Of a stretch of DNA of 64,000 nt, positions 8,968 to 18,209 are shown piece after piece. A program made the translations under genes and the position numbers. Source of the DNA: Mycolicibacterium fluoranthenivorans (GTDB taxonomy: Bacteria > Actinomycetota > Actinomycetes > Mycobacteriales > Mycobacteriaceae). The DNA is taken from NCBI RefSeq assembly GCF_011758805.1, contig NZ_JAANOW010000001.1:2046001-2110000 (forward strand), in the 5' to 3' direction. Below the pieces are notes generated by a model. That model did no database searches. It saw only the letters and a program-made list of their open reading frames with translations, and was not told where the DNA came from. How positions within the stretch are numbered: position 1 is the stretch's first letter; the number at the start of each line of letters is the position of its first letter.

Positions 8968-10131
8968 GCGACGAGCCTGATGGGCAGGTGACTGTGTCTG
9001 CGAATGATGTTGTTGACGGCCCACACCGGCCGGCCCGTCACCTCGATCCGATCCACGCGCTCGACCAGGGCGCGCAGGATGGCGACCGTCTCCAGCCGGG
9101 CCAGGCCCTGACCGGCGCAGGCGTGTGCGCCATTGCCGAAACCGACGTGCCGCCCGGCGTCGCGGCGGATGTCGAACGTCGCCGGGTCGTCCCAGGCGTC
9201 CTCGTCGCGATTGGCCGAGGCGTAGAGCACCAGCACCCGGGACCCGGACGGCAAGGTGGTCCCGGCGATCTCGCCATCCTGGCGGACCCGACGGGCGAAC
9301 GCCCGCAGCGGTGACTCATAGCGGACGATCTCGTTGACCGCGGCCGGAATCAGATCCGGGTCGTCCTTGAGCAGGCGCCACTGTTCGGGGTGCGTGCCCA
9401 GCAGGTACAGCGCATTCGAGATCGCGCTGATGGTGGTGTCCAGCGACGGGGCGATGTAGTCGATCATCAAATGCCGGGCACGCACTGTGGTCCAGCACGC
9501 CGGCGTCGGCCGCGGTCAGCAGTTCGTCGACAATGCTGCCGGGCAGGACATTGCGCTGCCGCACCACCCGGCGGGCGAACCGCAGCATCTGCAGCGCCCG
9601 CGGCATCGCCTTGACCGCTTGCCAATTGAGCGGTCCGAGGATGTCGAAAGTGGCCCCGCCCCATTCGATCAGGTGCTCACGCTGATCACGCGGCCAGCCG
9701 ACCAGATCGGGGACGATGGCCAACGGCAGCGCGGACGCCAACTCCACGCCGTCGACATCCCGGCGGCGCACCGCCTCTTCGACCACCGCGTTGGCCTGTT
9801 CCTCGACGGTGTCGCCGATCGCGCGCAGGGCGCGGGGCAGCAGTCGGTGCGCGACGAGTTTGCGTCGATCAGCGTGCTCATCGCCGTCGCTGGCCAGCGT
9901 GGTCCCATGGGACAGCTTGTTGGACAACGTATTCAGGGACACACCTTCGCGCGACAGGAACTGCTCATCGTCGCGCAGGGTGGCCTTGCATTCCGGGTAG
10001 CGTGGCAAGGCGAAGCACTTGTGCCGGTCCAGCCACACCACCGGCCCGAGCCGGCGCAGCTTCTCATAATGCGGGTGCGGGTCGAGGATGGCATCGGTGC
10101 TGTACAGGTCGGCGGCATAGGTGGCGGTCAT
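8964..10131 (-). pseudogene. Cytochrome P450, interrupted by a frameshift
   Basis: Two reading frames together make one P450. The N-terminal half runs from the ATG at 10131 (MTATYAADLY) to about 9485. The C-terminal half runs from about 9485 to 8964. The second frame carries the I-helix sequence ending in DTT, the ExxR motif (EIVR), and the heme-binding FGNGAHACAG with its Cys ligand. The frames separate near 9470-9485, after GVLDH, where a net single-base change would restore one protein of about 388 residues. It may be a true lesion or a sequencing error. It is the last gene of the meta-cleavage-like operon and overlaps the FAD hydroxylase by ATGA. Confidence 0.8.
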
Positions 10132-11495
10132 GAGATCCTCCTGGCCACGGTGAAATCCGGTCGCACGATCAGGGTCTGGCCGCGTAGCCAGTCGGCGGTG
10201 GCGCCGGACACGATCTGTACGGTGGCGCCGCACGCGTCGGCGTGCGCCTGTTCGGCGTCGGAGAGCGGACGCGCGGACACCACGGCGAATCCGTTGCCCC
10301 ACGGCGCGCCCGGGTACAGCCGGCCGGTGAGCCGGCTGCGGCTGACTCGGCCGTCGCGCACCTTCAGTGCCGGCGTGGTCGAGTCGACCATCTTGGTGCG
10401 CAACCCGGGGATCAGGTGCAATCGCGGTACGACGACGCGGCGCAGCAGATCACCGAGCCGGCCGCCGCTGGTCATCGCCCGGCCCACCATGAGGGCCAGC
10501 CGGATCATGGCGCGAGCGTGCGGTTTGCGTTCGCGTTCGTAGGTGTCCAGGACCTCGGGCGGTAGCTCACCGTGCAGCACCCCGGCCAGTTTCCAGGCCA
10601 GATTCATCGCATCGCGCATCCCGGCGCCCATGCCCTGGCCGATGAACGGCGGGGTGAGATGTGCGGCGTCGCCGAGCAGGAACGTGTTGCCGTGCCGCCA
10701 CCGCTGCGCGAGCAGGGCGCGGAAGGTGTACTCGGTGACCCGGACCAACTCCAGGTCGGGTTCCTCGGTCCAGGGTGCCAGCAGCGGGCGCAGTGCCTCC
10801 AGAGTGCCGTAGTCCGAGGCGGATTCGCCTGGCAGCAGCTGGAATTCCCAGCGGTAGCGGGCATCGCCGATACGCATGTACGTGGCGGCCCGGCGGGTGC
10901 TGCACACCTGGTACACCCCGTCCCATTGGCGAAGATCGGCGGTGGTGGCGATATCGACCACCAGCCAACGCTGGTCGAAGCCAAGGTCCTTCATGGCGAC
11001 ACCGATGCTGCGGCGCACCAGGCTGTTCGCGCCATCGCAGCCCAGGATGTAGTCACACTCGATCACCGCACCGTCGGCCAGGGTGATCCGGCCGGGCTCG
11101 ACACCGGTGACCTCGACCCCCGCGCGCAGATCAATCTGTGGATACCGGGATGCGTTGTCCCGCAAGAGCGTCTCCAGCTCGGGCTGGTCGAACATGTTGG
11201 CCTGCGGGAAGCCGCAGCGCCCGGGCCCGCGGTGGAACCGGGCCATCACATTCAGCTGCTCGTCGACCAGTTGCAACCCGAGGGCGGGCCGGGAGACCTT
11301 GGCGAATTCGCCGGCCACACCCAGCCGGTCCACGATCCGGTACACCTCGTCATCGAGGTGTACGGCGCGGGGCTGCGGGTAGACGTCGGGCCAGCGCTCC
11401 AGCACCAGGGTCTCGATCCCGTACTGGGCCAGCAGGGTGGCGACGGTCATTCCGGTGGGCCCGGCGCCGATGACGGCCACCGAGACGTGTGTCAC
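10128..11495 (-). CDS. FAD-dependent aromatic hydroxylase (MhpA/PheA type)
   Basis: A 455-residue flavoprotein monooxygenase. The ADP-binding motif GAGPTG is at 10-15, the DG motif DYILGCDGAN is in the middle, and the GD motif LLGDAAHLTPP precedes a conserved GQGMGAGMRDAMNLAWKL region (quoted in part). Such enzymes hydroxylate a phenolic ring to a catechol using NAD(P)H and O2. It starts with GTG in a GTGA overlap with the upstream hydrolase and ends in an ATGA overlap with the P450. Placed beside a ring-cleavage dioxygenase, it probably makes the catechol substrate. The actual aromatic compound is unknown. Confidence 0.85.
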   Translation of the reverse strand: MTHVSVAVIGAGPTGMTVATLLAQYGIETLVLERWPDVYPQPRAVHLDDEVYRIVDRLGVAGEFAKVSRPALGLQLVDEQLNVMARFHRGPGRCGFPQANMFDQPELETLLRDNASRYPQIDLRAGVEVTGVEPGRITLADGAVIECDYILGCDGANSLVRRSIGVAMKDLGFDQRWLVVDIATTADLRQWDGVYQVCSTRRAATYMRIGDARYRWEFQLLPGESASDYGTLEALRPLLAPWTEEPDLELVRVTEYTFRALLAQRWRHGNTFLLGDAAHLTPPFIGQGMGAGMRDAMNLAWKLAGVLHGELPPEVLDTYERERKPHARAMIRLALMVGRAMTSGGRLGDLLRRVVVPRLHLIPGLRTKMVDSTTPALKVRDGRVSRSRLTGRLYPGAPWGNGFAVVSARPLSDAEQAHADACGATVQIVSGATADWLRGQTLIVRPDFTVARRIS

Positions 11496-12427
11496 CGGTA
11501 GCGCACCGTCAAACGCTGTGCGCCAAGGTCGATCGCACCGTCATCGGTGCCGATCATGGCTTCCACGATATCGCCGTCGCGCAGGTACTTCGGGTTGCCG
11601 GCCTGCCGCTTGAAGAACGCTTTCCACTTCACCGCCGGCGGCAGCAGGCTGCCGATCATCTCGATCGCCTTCGCCGGGGCCACCAGCGCGGTGCCGGCGG
11701 GAGTGCCGGTGAGCACCAGGTCACCGGCGGACAGATCCTGGAATCTGGTTAGCGACTGCAACGCCTGCAGCGGCCGGTACAGCATGTCCCCCTCCACGAT
11801 CGCGTTCTGTCGCTGAGATCCGTTGACGCTCAACCGCAACCGGAGGTCGCCGAATCGCTTGAGCTCGTCGGCGTCGAGTAGCACCAGCTCGGGGCCGGTC
11901 GGGGTGAACGTGGGGTAGGACTTGGCCTCGTAGAACTGGGTCTGGGGTAACTGGATATCGCGAGCCGACACGTCATTGGTGATCACCAGGCCGGCGATGA
12001 CGCCGGGCAGGTCGGCCTCGGAAAGAGTGGTGCCCACCGGGATGTCGCGTCCGATGACCAGGCCGATCTCGACCTCGTAGTCCAGGAACCGGACATGCTG
12101 GGGCTTGACGATATCGTCGAACGGCCCGCTGATCGATGCCGAGGACTTACGGAAGAAGGTCAGGGGAACCGTCTTCGGATCCATGCCCGAGTCGCGGACG
12201 TGGGATTCGAAGTTGGTCATCTGCGCCACCACCCGGCACGGCGCGGTGACGGGGGAGACGAGCGCGAGGCTGTCCAGCGGCACACTCTGGCTGGTGCGTG
12301 CCGCGTCGATGGCGGCCCGGTCGGCCAGCAGCGCGCCGGTGGTGGCGGCCTCGGTGTCGATCCGGGCGGCCCCGGTGGGCGTCTTGACCCACCAGGCGTC
12401 GGCGGTGCGCAACACGGAAATGGTCAT
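11492..12427 (-). CDS. Fumarylacetoacetate hydrolase-family protein
   Basis: A 311-residue FAH-fold enzyme with the typical metal-binding core: an acidic EVEIGLVIGRD stretch, VTNDVSARD, and FTPTGPEL, with TGTPAGT near the C-terminus. In meta-cleavage pathways this fold hydrates or hydrolyses the ring-fission product, for example 2-hydroxypenta-2,4-dienoate or acylpyruvates. It overlaps the dioxygenase gene by ATGA and the hydroxylase gene by GTGA, so all four genes of this strand are translationally coupled. The specific reaction is inferred only from context. Confidence 0.85.
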   Translation of the reverse strand: MTISVLRTADAWWVKTPTGAARIDTEAATTGALLADRAAIDAARTSQSVPLDSLALVSPVTAPCRVVAQMTNFESHVRDSGMDPKTVPLTFFRKSSASISGPFDDIVKPQHVRFLDYEVEIGLVIGRDIPVGTTLSEADLPGVIAGLVITNDVSARDIQLPQTQFYEAKSYPTFTPTGPELVLLDADELKRFGDLRLRLSVNGSQRQNAIVEGDMLYRPLQALQSLTRFQDLSAGDLVLTGTPAGTALVAPAKAIEMIGSLLPPAVKWKAFFKRQAGNPKYLRDGDIVEAMIGTDDGAIDLGAQRLTVRYR

Positions 12428-13548
12428 GAGGAAGCAACTTTCAGTAGGCCGGCCAGGCGCCGGATGTCGAATTCGTTGTCGCCGCGCAGTGCGGTCAGCA
12501 GGCGCGCGGCTTCATGGCGGACCGATTTCACGTCGGTACCCAGGAAGTCCCGGCTGACCGGCGGGCCCCACTGCGACAGGCCGGTGGCGGTGAACGGCGC
12601 CCAGCCGGGCTCCAGCGTGTTGTCGAACATGTCGCCGTCGGCGAAATGCTCGACCAGGAAGCCGTCGGGGTCGCGCCAGTAGTCGAACAGCTGACTGCCC
12701 TGGATGTGCCGCCCGATACCCCAGGACCGGAAATAGCCACGCTCCCGCAGGTATTCGCCGCCGGCGGCCAGCGCGTCGAGGTCGCTGACCTGGTAGGCAG
12801 AATGCACGTAGCGGTTCGCCGGACCGAGCGCCAGGGCCAGGGTGTGGTGATCGGCCGGGGTGGTGCCCCGATCGCAGCGGATGAAGCTCATGGTGGGGCC
12901 GCGGTCGCGCTGGCCGGGGAAGTAGAGGAAGTCGCTGACGATCATCCCGAACAGGTCCAGGTACCAGTTCAAGGTCCGGCGGTAGGTGGTGGACTGCAGC
13001 ACCACGTGACCGAGGCGCTGCACGCGGGCCGGCACCCGCGGGGGGCGCTGAGTGGCGTTGGTGCGGGTGACGGTGCGGCCGGTGTTGTGCACGAGCGGAG
13101 GTTGGACGGGCAGTTGCGGCAGGGTGTGCATGCCGGCGACCACCCGTACCGGTGTGCCGCCCGGGTCGGCGAGGTCGACGGCCAGCCCGCCGATCGCTTC
13201 CGGCAGCGCATGGGCTGCGACACCGGTGTGCTCTGCCAGCCGCAGCACGTCCACCTCGTCGGCCGCTTGCAACGCCAGACCGGCGAACCGGGTGGCCGGG
13301 CCCTGGCGCAACAGCACGCATGGCGCGTCCGCGTCGGTACCGCGCAGATGCACCTCGCTGGGGGTGCGCAGAGCGGTCTGGAACCCGAACGCGCGGGCGA
13401 ACGCTTCGGCCCGGGTCAGATCGGGTTTCTCGAACTCCAGCCAGGCCAGGTCGACCACCTTGATGACCGGGTTACGCGAGCGTCCGGGATGTTCACCCTT
13501 GTGCGCGCCCTGCTCGCTGTGCAGGTCTTTGTGCACGTCAGTGTCCAT
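12424..13548 (-). CDS. Extradiol ring-cleavage dioxygenase (VOC superfamily)
   Basis: A 374-residue protein with two VOC (glyoxalase/extradiol) modules. The catalytic C-terminal module shows the three expected Fe(II) ligands: His in RLGHVVL, His in VHSAYQV and Glu in FLVEHFADGD. It would open a catechol ring next to the hydroxyls. The start at 13548 (MDTDVHKDL) is fixed by AAAGGGGG just upstream; a longer open frame exists but runs through the regulator gene. It is the first gene of the operon and faces the TetR gene across 93 bases that contain two operator-like palindromes. Confidence 0.85.
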   Translation of the reverse strand: MDTDVHKDLHSEQGAHKGEHPGRSRNPVIKVVDLAWLEFEKPDLTRAEAFARAFGFQTALRTPSEVHLRGTDADAPCVLLRQGPATRFAGLALQAADEVDVLRLAEHTGVAAHALPEAIGGLAVDLADPGGTPVRVVAGMHTLPQLPVQPPLVHNTGRTVTRTNATQRPPRVPARVQRLGHVVLQSTTYRRTLNWYLDLFGMIVSDFLYFPGQRDRGPTMSFIRCDRGTTPADHHTLALALGPANRYVHSAYQVSDLDALAAGGEYLRERGYFRSWGIGRHIQGSQLFDYWRDPDGFLVEHFADGDMFDNTLEPGWAPFTATGLSQWGPPVSRDFLGTDVKSVRHEAARLLTALRGDNEFDIRRLAGLLKVASS

Positions 13549-13557
13549 GCTGCCCCC

Positions 13558-13576
13558 TTTTCTGACGAAATCGTCA
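13558..13576. promoter_or_regulatory. Operator-like palindrome 1 for the TetR regulator
   Basis: TGACGA-AA-TCGTCA (13563-13576) is a perfect inverted repeat just upstream of the dioxygenase start codon. It is preceded by TTTTC, so the sequence matches the second site 39 bases away. Confidence 0.6.
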
Positions 13577-13601
13577 CATGAGACGTGGCCGTCAGTCAAT
13601 G

Positions 13602-13623
13602 TTTCTGACGAAATCCTCAGAAA
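13602..13623. promoter_or_regulatory. Operator-like palindrome 2 for the TetR regulator
   Basis: TTTCTGA (13602-13608) and TCAGAAA (13617-13623) form perfect 7-bp arms around an 8-bp centre. The first 15 bases, TTTCTGACGAAATCC, nearly repeat site 1. It lies 19 bases before the regulator's GTG, so the same protein could repress both directions. Confidence 0.6.
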
Positions 13624-13641
13624 TGAGCTACGCTGCTCAGC

Positions 13642-14286
13642 GTGCCTGAAGCACCCATGAGCCGGGTCGACTCCCGTAAGCGGCGCACCCGCGCCGCGCT
13701 GATCGAGGCCGCGCAGGCGTTCGTCGCCGCAGGCCGGCTCAATGCGCCGATCCTGGAGATCACCCAGGCCGCCGATGTCGGGATGGGCTCCTTCTACAAC
13801 CACTTCGCCACCAAGGAGCAGTTGTTCGAAGCGGCGGTGACGGAGGCGCTCGACGCGCACGGAGCCCTGCTCGATGCGTGTACCGCCGAGCTCGACGACC
13901 CGGCTGAGATCTTCGCGGCCGCCTTCAGGTTGACGGGTCGGTTGTTCCGCAGCCGGCCACAGGAGAGCCGGGTGTTGCTGGCCAACGGGATGGCCCTGTT
14001 GGTATCGGATCGCGGCCTGGCACCTCGGGCGCTGCGTGACATCAGGGCAGGGGTGGCGGCGGGGCGGTTCCGGGTCCCGGATCCCGAACTGGCGCTCGCG
14101 ATGGCCGGTGGCGCGTTGCTCGGGTTGGGCAATCTGCTTCAGGCGCAACCTGATCGCGACGACGCGCACGCAGCCGATGCGGTGACGGCGGACTTGCTGC
14201 GCCTGTTCGGCATGACCGAGGACGATGCACGCGAGGTATGTGCACGTCCGCTGCCCGACCTCAGTGTCCGGGCCGAGGCGTCCTGA
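13642..14286 (+). CDS. TetR-family transcriptional regulator
   Basis: A 214-residue regulator. The N-terminal DNA-binding domain runs to about residue 60 and shows the TetR signature GMGSFYNHFATKEQLF in the recognition region. The remaining helices form a ligand-binding domain. The start is GTG 13642; an ATG at 13657 (MSRVDSRKRR) is also possible and has GAAG in front. It is divergent from the meta-cleavage-like operon, and two near-identical palindromes lie between them, so it most likely represses that operon and itself until an aromatic ligand binds. Confidence 0.88.
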   Translation: MPEAPMSRVDSRKRRTRAALIEAAQAFVAAGRLNAPILEITQAADVGMGSFYNHFATKEQLFEAAVTEALDAHGALLDACTAELDDPAEIFAAAFRLTGRLFRSRPQESRVLLANGMALLVSDRGLAPRALRDIRAGVAAGRFRVPDPELALAMAGGALLGLGNLLQAQPDRDDAHAADAVTADLLRLFGMTEDDAREVCARPLPDLSVRAEAS

Positions 14287-14298
14287 CTCGCGCCGGGT

Positions 14299-15843
14299 CT
14301 AGAGGATGCCGAGGATATCGTTCTTCAACGCCTCGGCCTCGGTGCCGAACACCGCCTGCACACCGTTGCCGACTTCGATGACCCCAGCGGCGCCAAGGCT
14401 TTTCAGCCGGGCCTGATCCACCTTCGAGGGGTCGGCGACCTCCATCCGCAGCCGGGTGATGCACGCGTCGACGTTGACCAGATTCGCCCGTCCGCCGAAC
14501 GCGGCGATCACCTGTTCGGCCTTCGAATCCAGCTGCGCGTCGGACCCCACCGGCACTGCGACGGCGGTCGCCGAATCGGCACCCTCGCCGAGATTGGCCT
14601 GCTCCTCGGCCTCGAACTCGTCTTCCGGCTCGCGACCGGGGGTGCGCATATTCCATTTGACGATGGCGAACCGGAACAGCAGGTAGTAGACGGCGAAGAA
14701 CACCAGGCCCATGCCGATCAGCAAGGGGATGTTCTTCGCCGCCGGCGCCGTGCCGTAGAGCAGCAGGTCGATCAACCCGGCGGAGAACGAGAACCCGAGG
14801 TGGATATCGAGCAGATAGGCAATCGCCAGCGACAATCCGGTCAGTACCGCGTGGATGACGTACAGCGGGAACGCGACGAACATGAACGCGAATTCCAGCG
14901 GTTCGGTGACCCCGGTGAGGAACGCCGTCAGCGCGGCGGCGGACAGGATGCCGACGGCCACCTTGCGCTGCTTCTTGTTGGCGACGTGGATCATCGCCAG
15001 CGCCGCGGCCGGTAACCCGAACATCAGGATCGGGTAGAAGCCGGAGGTCAGGATGCCCGCGCTCGGGTCACCGGCGGCGAACCGGGTGAGCTCACCGGTG
15101 ACCGTCTGCCCGCCGGGGGTCTGGTAGTCGCCGTAGAGGAACCACACATACGAGTTCGGGATGTGGTGCAGCCCCAGCGGGATCAGCATCCGGTTGGCGA
15201 AGCCGTAGACGAAGGCGCCGAGCGCCCCGCTGGCGCCGATGAACTTACCCAGGCCGGTGAGGCCGCCGTCGAAGAGCGGGTAGAAGTAGCTCAGACCGAA
15301 GCCGATGAACAGCGCCGCCAGCGACACCACGATCGGCACGAACCGTCGTCCGCCGAAAAAGCCCAGATACGAGGGTAATTGGATGGTGTGGTAGCGGTCG
15401 AACAGCCACGCGGTGACGAGGCCGACGACGATACCGGCGAATACGCTGTAGTTGATCTGGGCCTGCTCACCGGATTTGTCCAGCTGGCCGGCCAGCACGA
15501 TCGGCGACATGGTCTTGAACACCGCCTCGACCACCAGATAGCCGACCACGGCGGCCAGTGCGGTGGAGCCGTCGGCCTTACGGGCGAAGCCGATGGCCAC
15601 GCCGACAGCGAACAGCAGCGGCAGATGCGCGAACACCGCGTCACCGGCGGCGCTCATCGCTTTGAAGAACGCGCCGATCACCGGGGTGTCGATACGGCCG
15701 AGCAGATCGGGCTGCCCCAGTCGCAACAAGATGCCGGCCGCGGGCAGCACCGCGATCGGCAGCATGAGACTCTTGCCGAGGCGCTGTAACTGCGCAAATC
15801 CCGGAATCCGCGGACTACTTTGAGGTTTCGTCGACCCACCCAT
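14299..15843 (-). CDS. nagE: PTS system EIIBC component, N-acetylglucosamine/glucose type
   Basis: A 514-residue sugar permease. The EIIC domain (about 20-380) has multiple membrane helices that transport and phosphorylate the sugar. A linker rich in Glu (about 385-420) leads to the EIIB domain with the phospho-Cys461 in DACITRLR. There is no EIIA domain on this chain. A separate EIIA gene lies divergently at 15912, beside nagB and nagA remnants, which points to N-acetylglucosamine as substrate. General PTS proteins (EI, HPr) are not in the window. Confidence 0.88.
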   Translation of the reverse strand: MGGSTKPQSSPRIPGFAQLQRLGKSLMLPIAVLPAAGILLRLGQPDLLGRIDTPVIGAFFKAMSAAGDAVFAHLPLLFAVGVAIGFARKADGSTALAAVVGYLVVEAVFKTMSPIVLAGQLDKSGEQAQINYSVFAGIVVGLVTAWLFDRYHTIQLPSYLGFFGGRRFVPIVVSLAALFIGFGLSYFYPLFDGGLTGLGKFIGASGALGAFVYGFANRMLIPLGLHHIPNSYVWFLYGDYQTPGGQTVTGELTRFAAGDPSAGILTSGFYPILMFGLPAAALAMIHVANKKQRKVAVGILSAAALTAFLTGVTEPLEFAFMFVAFPLYVIHAVLTGLSLAIAYLLDIHLGFSFSAGLIDLLLYGTAPAAKNIPLLIGMGLVFFAVYYLLFRFAIVKWNMRTPGREPEDEFEAEEQANLGEGADSATAVAVPVGSDAQLDSKAEQVIAAFGGRANLVNVDACITRLRMEVADPSKVDQARLKSLGAAGVIEVGNGVQAVFGTEAEALKNDILGIL

Positions 15844-15911
15844 TCGGGGAGCTTAAACGAGAACTGGTGAACCCGAGACCCGGTTGCGCCGGGATCGTAG
15901 TGTTGAGCACC

Positions 15912-16367
15912 ATGACCACAGAAGTTCTCGCGCCGGTCCCCGGCCGTGCGGTGGCGCTCAGTGAGGTGCCCGACCCGGTATTCGCCCAGGGTATGGTCGG
16001 CCACGGTGCTGCCATCGATCCGCCCCACACGGTGGTCGAGGCGCTGGCCCCGGTCAGTGGCACGCTGCTCAAACTCATGCCACACGCCTATATCGTGCTG
16101 ACCCCGGCCAAGGTCGGTGTCCTGGTGCATCTGGGTCTGGATACCGTCGCGTTGAACGGGGAGGGCTTCACCACCCACGCCGCCCAGGGCGATGAGGTCA
16201 CCGCCGGCCAGCTCATCATCACCTACGACGTGCCCGCGGTGGTCGCCAAGGGACTCAACCCCGTCGTGCCCGTGGTCATCATGGACGAACGCGAACCCGG
16301 CCGTATCACCCAGCGGGCTGATGGCGAGATCACTGGTGGTGCAGAGCTTTTCGTGGCGACGAAATAA
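15912..16367 (+). CDS. PTS EIIA component, glucose/GlcNAc family
   Basis: A 151-residue stand-alone EIIA(Glc)-type protein. The two active-site histidines are His58 (MPHAYI) and His73, the phosphorylated residue in HLGLDTVAL. It receives phosphate from HPr and passes it to the EIIB domain of the divergent EIIBC protein. The start at 15912 follows the family N-terminus (LAPVPGRAV). Its TAA shares a base with the ATG of the nagB remnant, so EIIA, nagB and nagA form one operon. The 68-bp gap to nagE must hold both promoters. Confidence 0.88.
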   Translation: MTTEVLAPVPGRAVALSEVPDPVFAQGMVGHGAAIDPPHTVVEALAPVSGTLLKLMPHAYIVLTPAKVGVLVHLGLDTVALNGEGFTTHAAQGDEVTAGQLIITYDVPAVVAKGLNPVVPVVIMDEREPGRITQRADGEITGGAELFVATK

Positions 16368-16693
16368 TGGAAGTCGTCATCGCGCCCGATACCGGAACGC
16401 TCGGCCTCCTCGCTGCCGACGCCATCGCTGCCCTGCTGGCGCGCAAACCCGACGCGGTGCTGGGGCTGGCCACCGGATCGTCCCCGCTGGTCGTCTACGA
16501 CGAGCTGATCGCGCGTCACCAAGCCGTACACCACCTCGTCGAAGGGTCCGTGTCGGCCATGTGGCCGGCAACCATCCTGCAGCACCATCCCCATGTGACC
16601 GTGCTGCTCGACGATGCCGCCGCCCGCCGCCTGCAGCTGTCCGACTACTACCGCGAGGCCTACCGATCCAAACCGGATTGGCAGGGTATCTGA
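16367..16693 (+). pseudogene. nagB: Glucosamine-6-phosphate deaminase remnant with a large in-frame internal deletion
   Basis: Only 108 residues remain of an enzyme that is normally about 260 long. Residues 1-51 match the NagB N-terminus, including the substrate-binding LGLATGSSP loop. Residues 53-108 match the NagB C-terminus (HHLVEGSVSAMWP ... YYREAY). About 150 residues between them are missing, including the catalytic Asp and His region and FTLDEY-type motifs. The frame is intact, so a short protein could still be made, but it cannot be a working deaminase. It sits between EIIA and nagA with a base overlap on the left and no gap on the right. Confidence 0.85.
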
Positions 16694-17854
16694 GTGCTGA
16701 TCGCCGCCGACACCCTGCTCACCGGCGCGGATCTGTTACGGCCCGGATGGATTGACCTCGCCGGTGACACGGTGCGTGCGGTCGGGTCGGGTCACCCACC
16801 GACCCCTGCGGACCACACTGCGGCCGTGGTGGTGCCGGGTTTCGTCGACACCCATCTGCACGGCGGCGCCGGAGCCGATTTCTCGGCGGGCACCCTGGCC
16901 GCGACATCGGCGGCAGCCGGGCTGCATCGCCGGCACGGCAGCACCACGCTGATCGCCTCCTTGGTCACCGCGGCGCCCGATGACCTGCTGCGCCAAGTCG
17001 CCGCGCTGGCCGAACACACCCGCGCCGGTCTGATCGACGGCATCCACCTGGAGGGCCCGTGGTTATCGGTCCATCGCTGTGGCGCCCACGACGCATCGCT
17101 GATGCGTGACCCGGATCCCGTTGAGCTCACCCGCATTCTGGACGCCGGCGGCGGTGCGGTGCGCATGGTGACGCTGGCGCCGGAGCGCGCCGGCGCGCTG
17201 GAGGCGATCACCGCGCTGGCCGACGCCGCGGTGGTGGCTGCCGTCGGGCACACCGAGGCCAGCTATGCGCAGACCAGGGCGGCGATCGACGCCGGTGCGA
17301 CGGTCGGGACCCATCTGTTCAACGCGATGCGCCCCATCGGGCATCGCGCACCCGGCCCCATCGTCGCGCTGCTGGAGGATCCGCGGGTGACCGTTGAGCT
17401 GATCACCGACGGTGTGCACGTCGACCCGGCCATCTACCGGCACGTGTGCCGAAGCAGCGACCGGGTCTCGTTGATCACCGATGCGATGGCGGCCACCGGT
17501 GGCGCCGACGGCCACTACCTGCTGGGCACCATGTCGGTCGAGGTGCAGGACGGGAAGGCGCGGGTCGCGGGCACCGACACCATCGCGGGCAGCACCGCCA
17601 CCATGGATGCCGTGTTCCGGTTCGCCGTCGCCCACAGCGGCCTGGGCCGCGATGACGCGCTGCTGCAGGCGGTGCGCCAAGCCACCATCAATCCGGCGCG
17701 GGCGCTGGGGCTGCCTCGTCCCGGCCTGGTGCCCGGGGCGCCCGCCGATGTGGTGACGATGGATGCCGATCTGGGCGTGACCGGCACGCTCTACCGGGGG
17801 AGCTGGGTCGTCACACCTGGCGGCGACGGCGGCGTCGGTACCGCCACACCTTGA
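16694..17854 (+). CDS. nagA: N-acetylglucosamine-6-phosphate deacetylase
   Basis: A 386-residue amidohydrolase that removes acetate from GlcNAc-6-phosphate in the cytoplasm. Metal-site motifs are visible: HLH at 54-56 (DTHLHGG), LEGPW, GHTEAS and HLFNAM, and the catalytic Asp in ITDAM. The start is the GTG immediately after the nagB remnant stop. With nagB deleted, the product glucosamine-6-phosphate could feed cell-wall synthesis directly or need a deaminase elsewhere. Its last 44 bases overlap the end of the opposing small membrane protein gene. Confidence 0.92.
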   Translation: MLIAADTLLTGADLLRPGWIDLAGDTVRAVGSGHPPTPADHTAAVVVPGFVDTHLHGGAGADFSAGTLAATSAAAGLHRRHGSTTLIASLVTAAPDDLLRQVAALAEHTRAGLIDGIHLEGPWLSVHRCGAHDASLMRDPDPVELTRILDAGGGAVRMVTLAPERAGALEAITALADAAVVAAVGHTEASYAQTRAAIDAGATVGTHLFNAMRPIGHRAPGPIVALLEDPRVTVELITDGVHVDPAIYRHVCRSSDRVSLITDAMAATGGADGHYLLGTMSVEVQDGKARVAGTDTIAGSTATMDAVFRFAVAHSGLGRDDALLQAVRQATINPARALGLPRPGLVPGAPADVVTMDADLGVTGTLYRGSWVVTPGGDGGVGTATP

Positions 17855-18056
17855 CGGCGAGGTAGATGCCGGTGCCGATCAGCACCATGGTCGGACCACC
17901 GGGTGTGGTGGCGCCGTCATCAGGGCTGGGGACGTGCTTCGTCGGCGCAGCGTCCTCGGGTTCGGTCAGCGTCAGCTCCTCGAGTGCCGTCGCGGCATCG
18001 CTCGCCGAACCGTCCATCGTCATATCCTGTGTCACCCTCATGCCCGTGGCCGCCAT
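17811..18056 (-). CDS. Small tail-anchored membrane protein, function unknown
   Basis: An 81-residue frame with strong third-position GC. The first ~50 residues are acidic and Ala/Thr/Pro-rich. A hydrophobic segment (TMVLIGTGIYLAV, about 56-70) is followed by a very basic end (YRRRRRR). This suggests a single membrane helix with a cytoplasmic basic tail. The ATG could also be one of two internal ones within the first 15 residues. It overlaps nagA by 44 bases tail to tail. No family recognised. Confidence 0.55.
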   Translation of the reverse strand: MAATGMRVTQDMTMDGSASDAATALEELTLTEPEDAAPTKHVPSPDDGATTPGGPTMVLIGTGIYLAVKVWRYRRRRRRQV

Positions 18057-18209
18057 GCTGGCAACGGCTACGACTGTACAGAGTGAGGGTTACTGGCGGG
18101 TAGCCGAGAAGTGCACCGGGTGTGCCGCGTCACACCGGCGGCCTGATCGCGCGGGTGGTGGCACGTGGAGTACCGCTCACGACGCTGAGGAGCAGGGCAT
18201 GATGAGACG

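Noticed and set aside
12424..14169. Extended 581-residue form of the dioxygenase
   Set aside because: The N-terminal extension is antisense to the TetR gene. A strong ribosome-binding site and the family start favour 13548.
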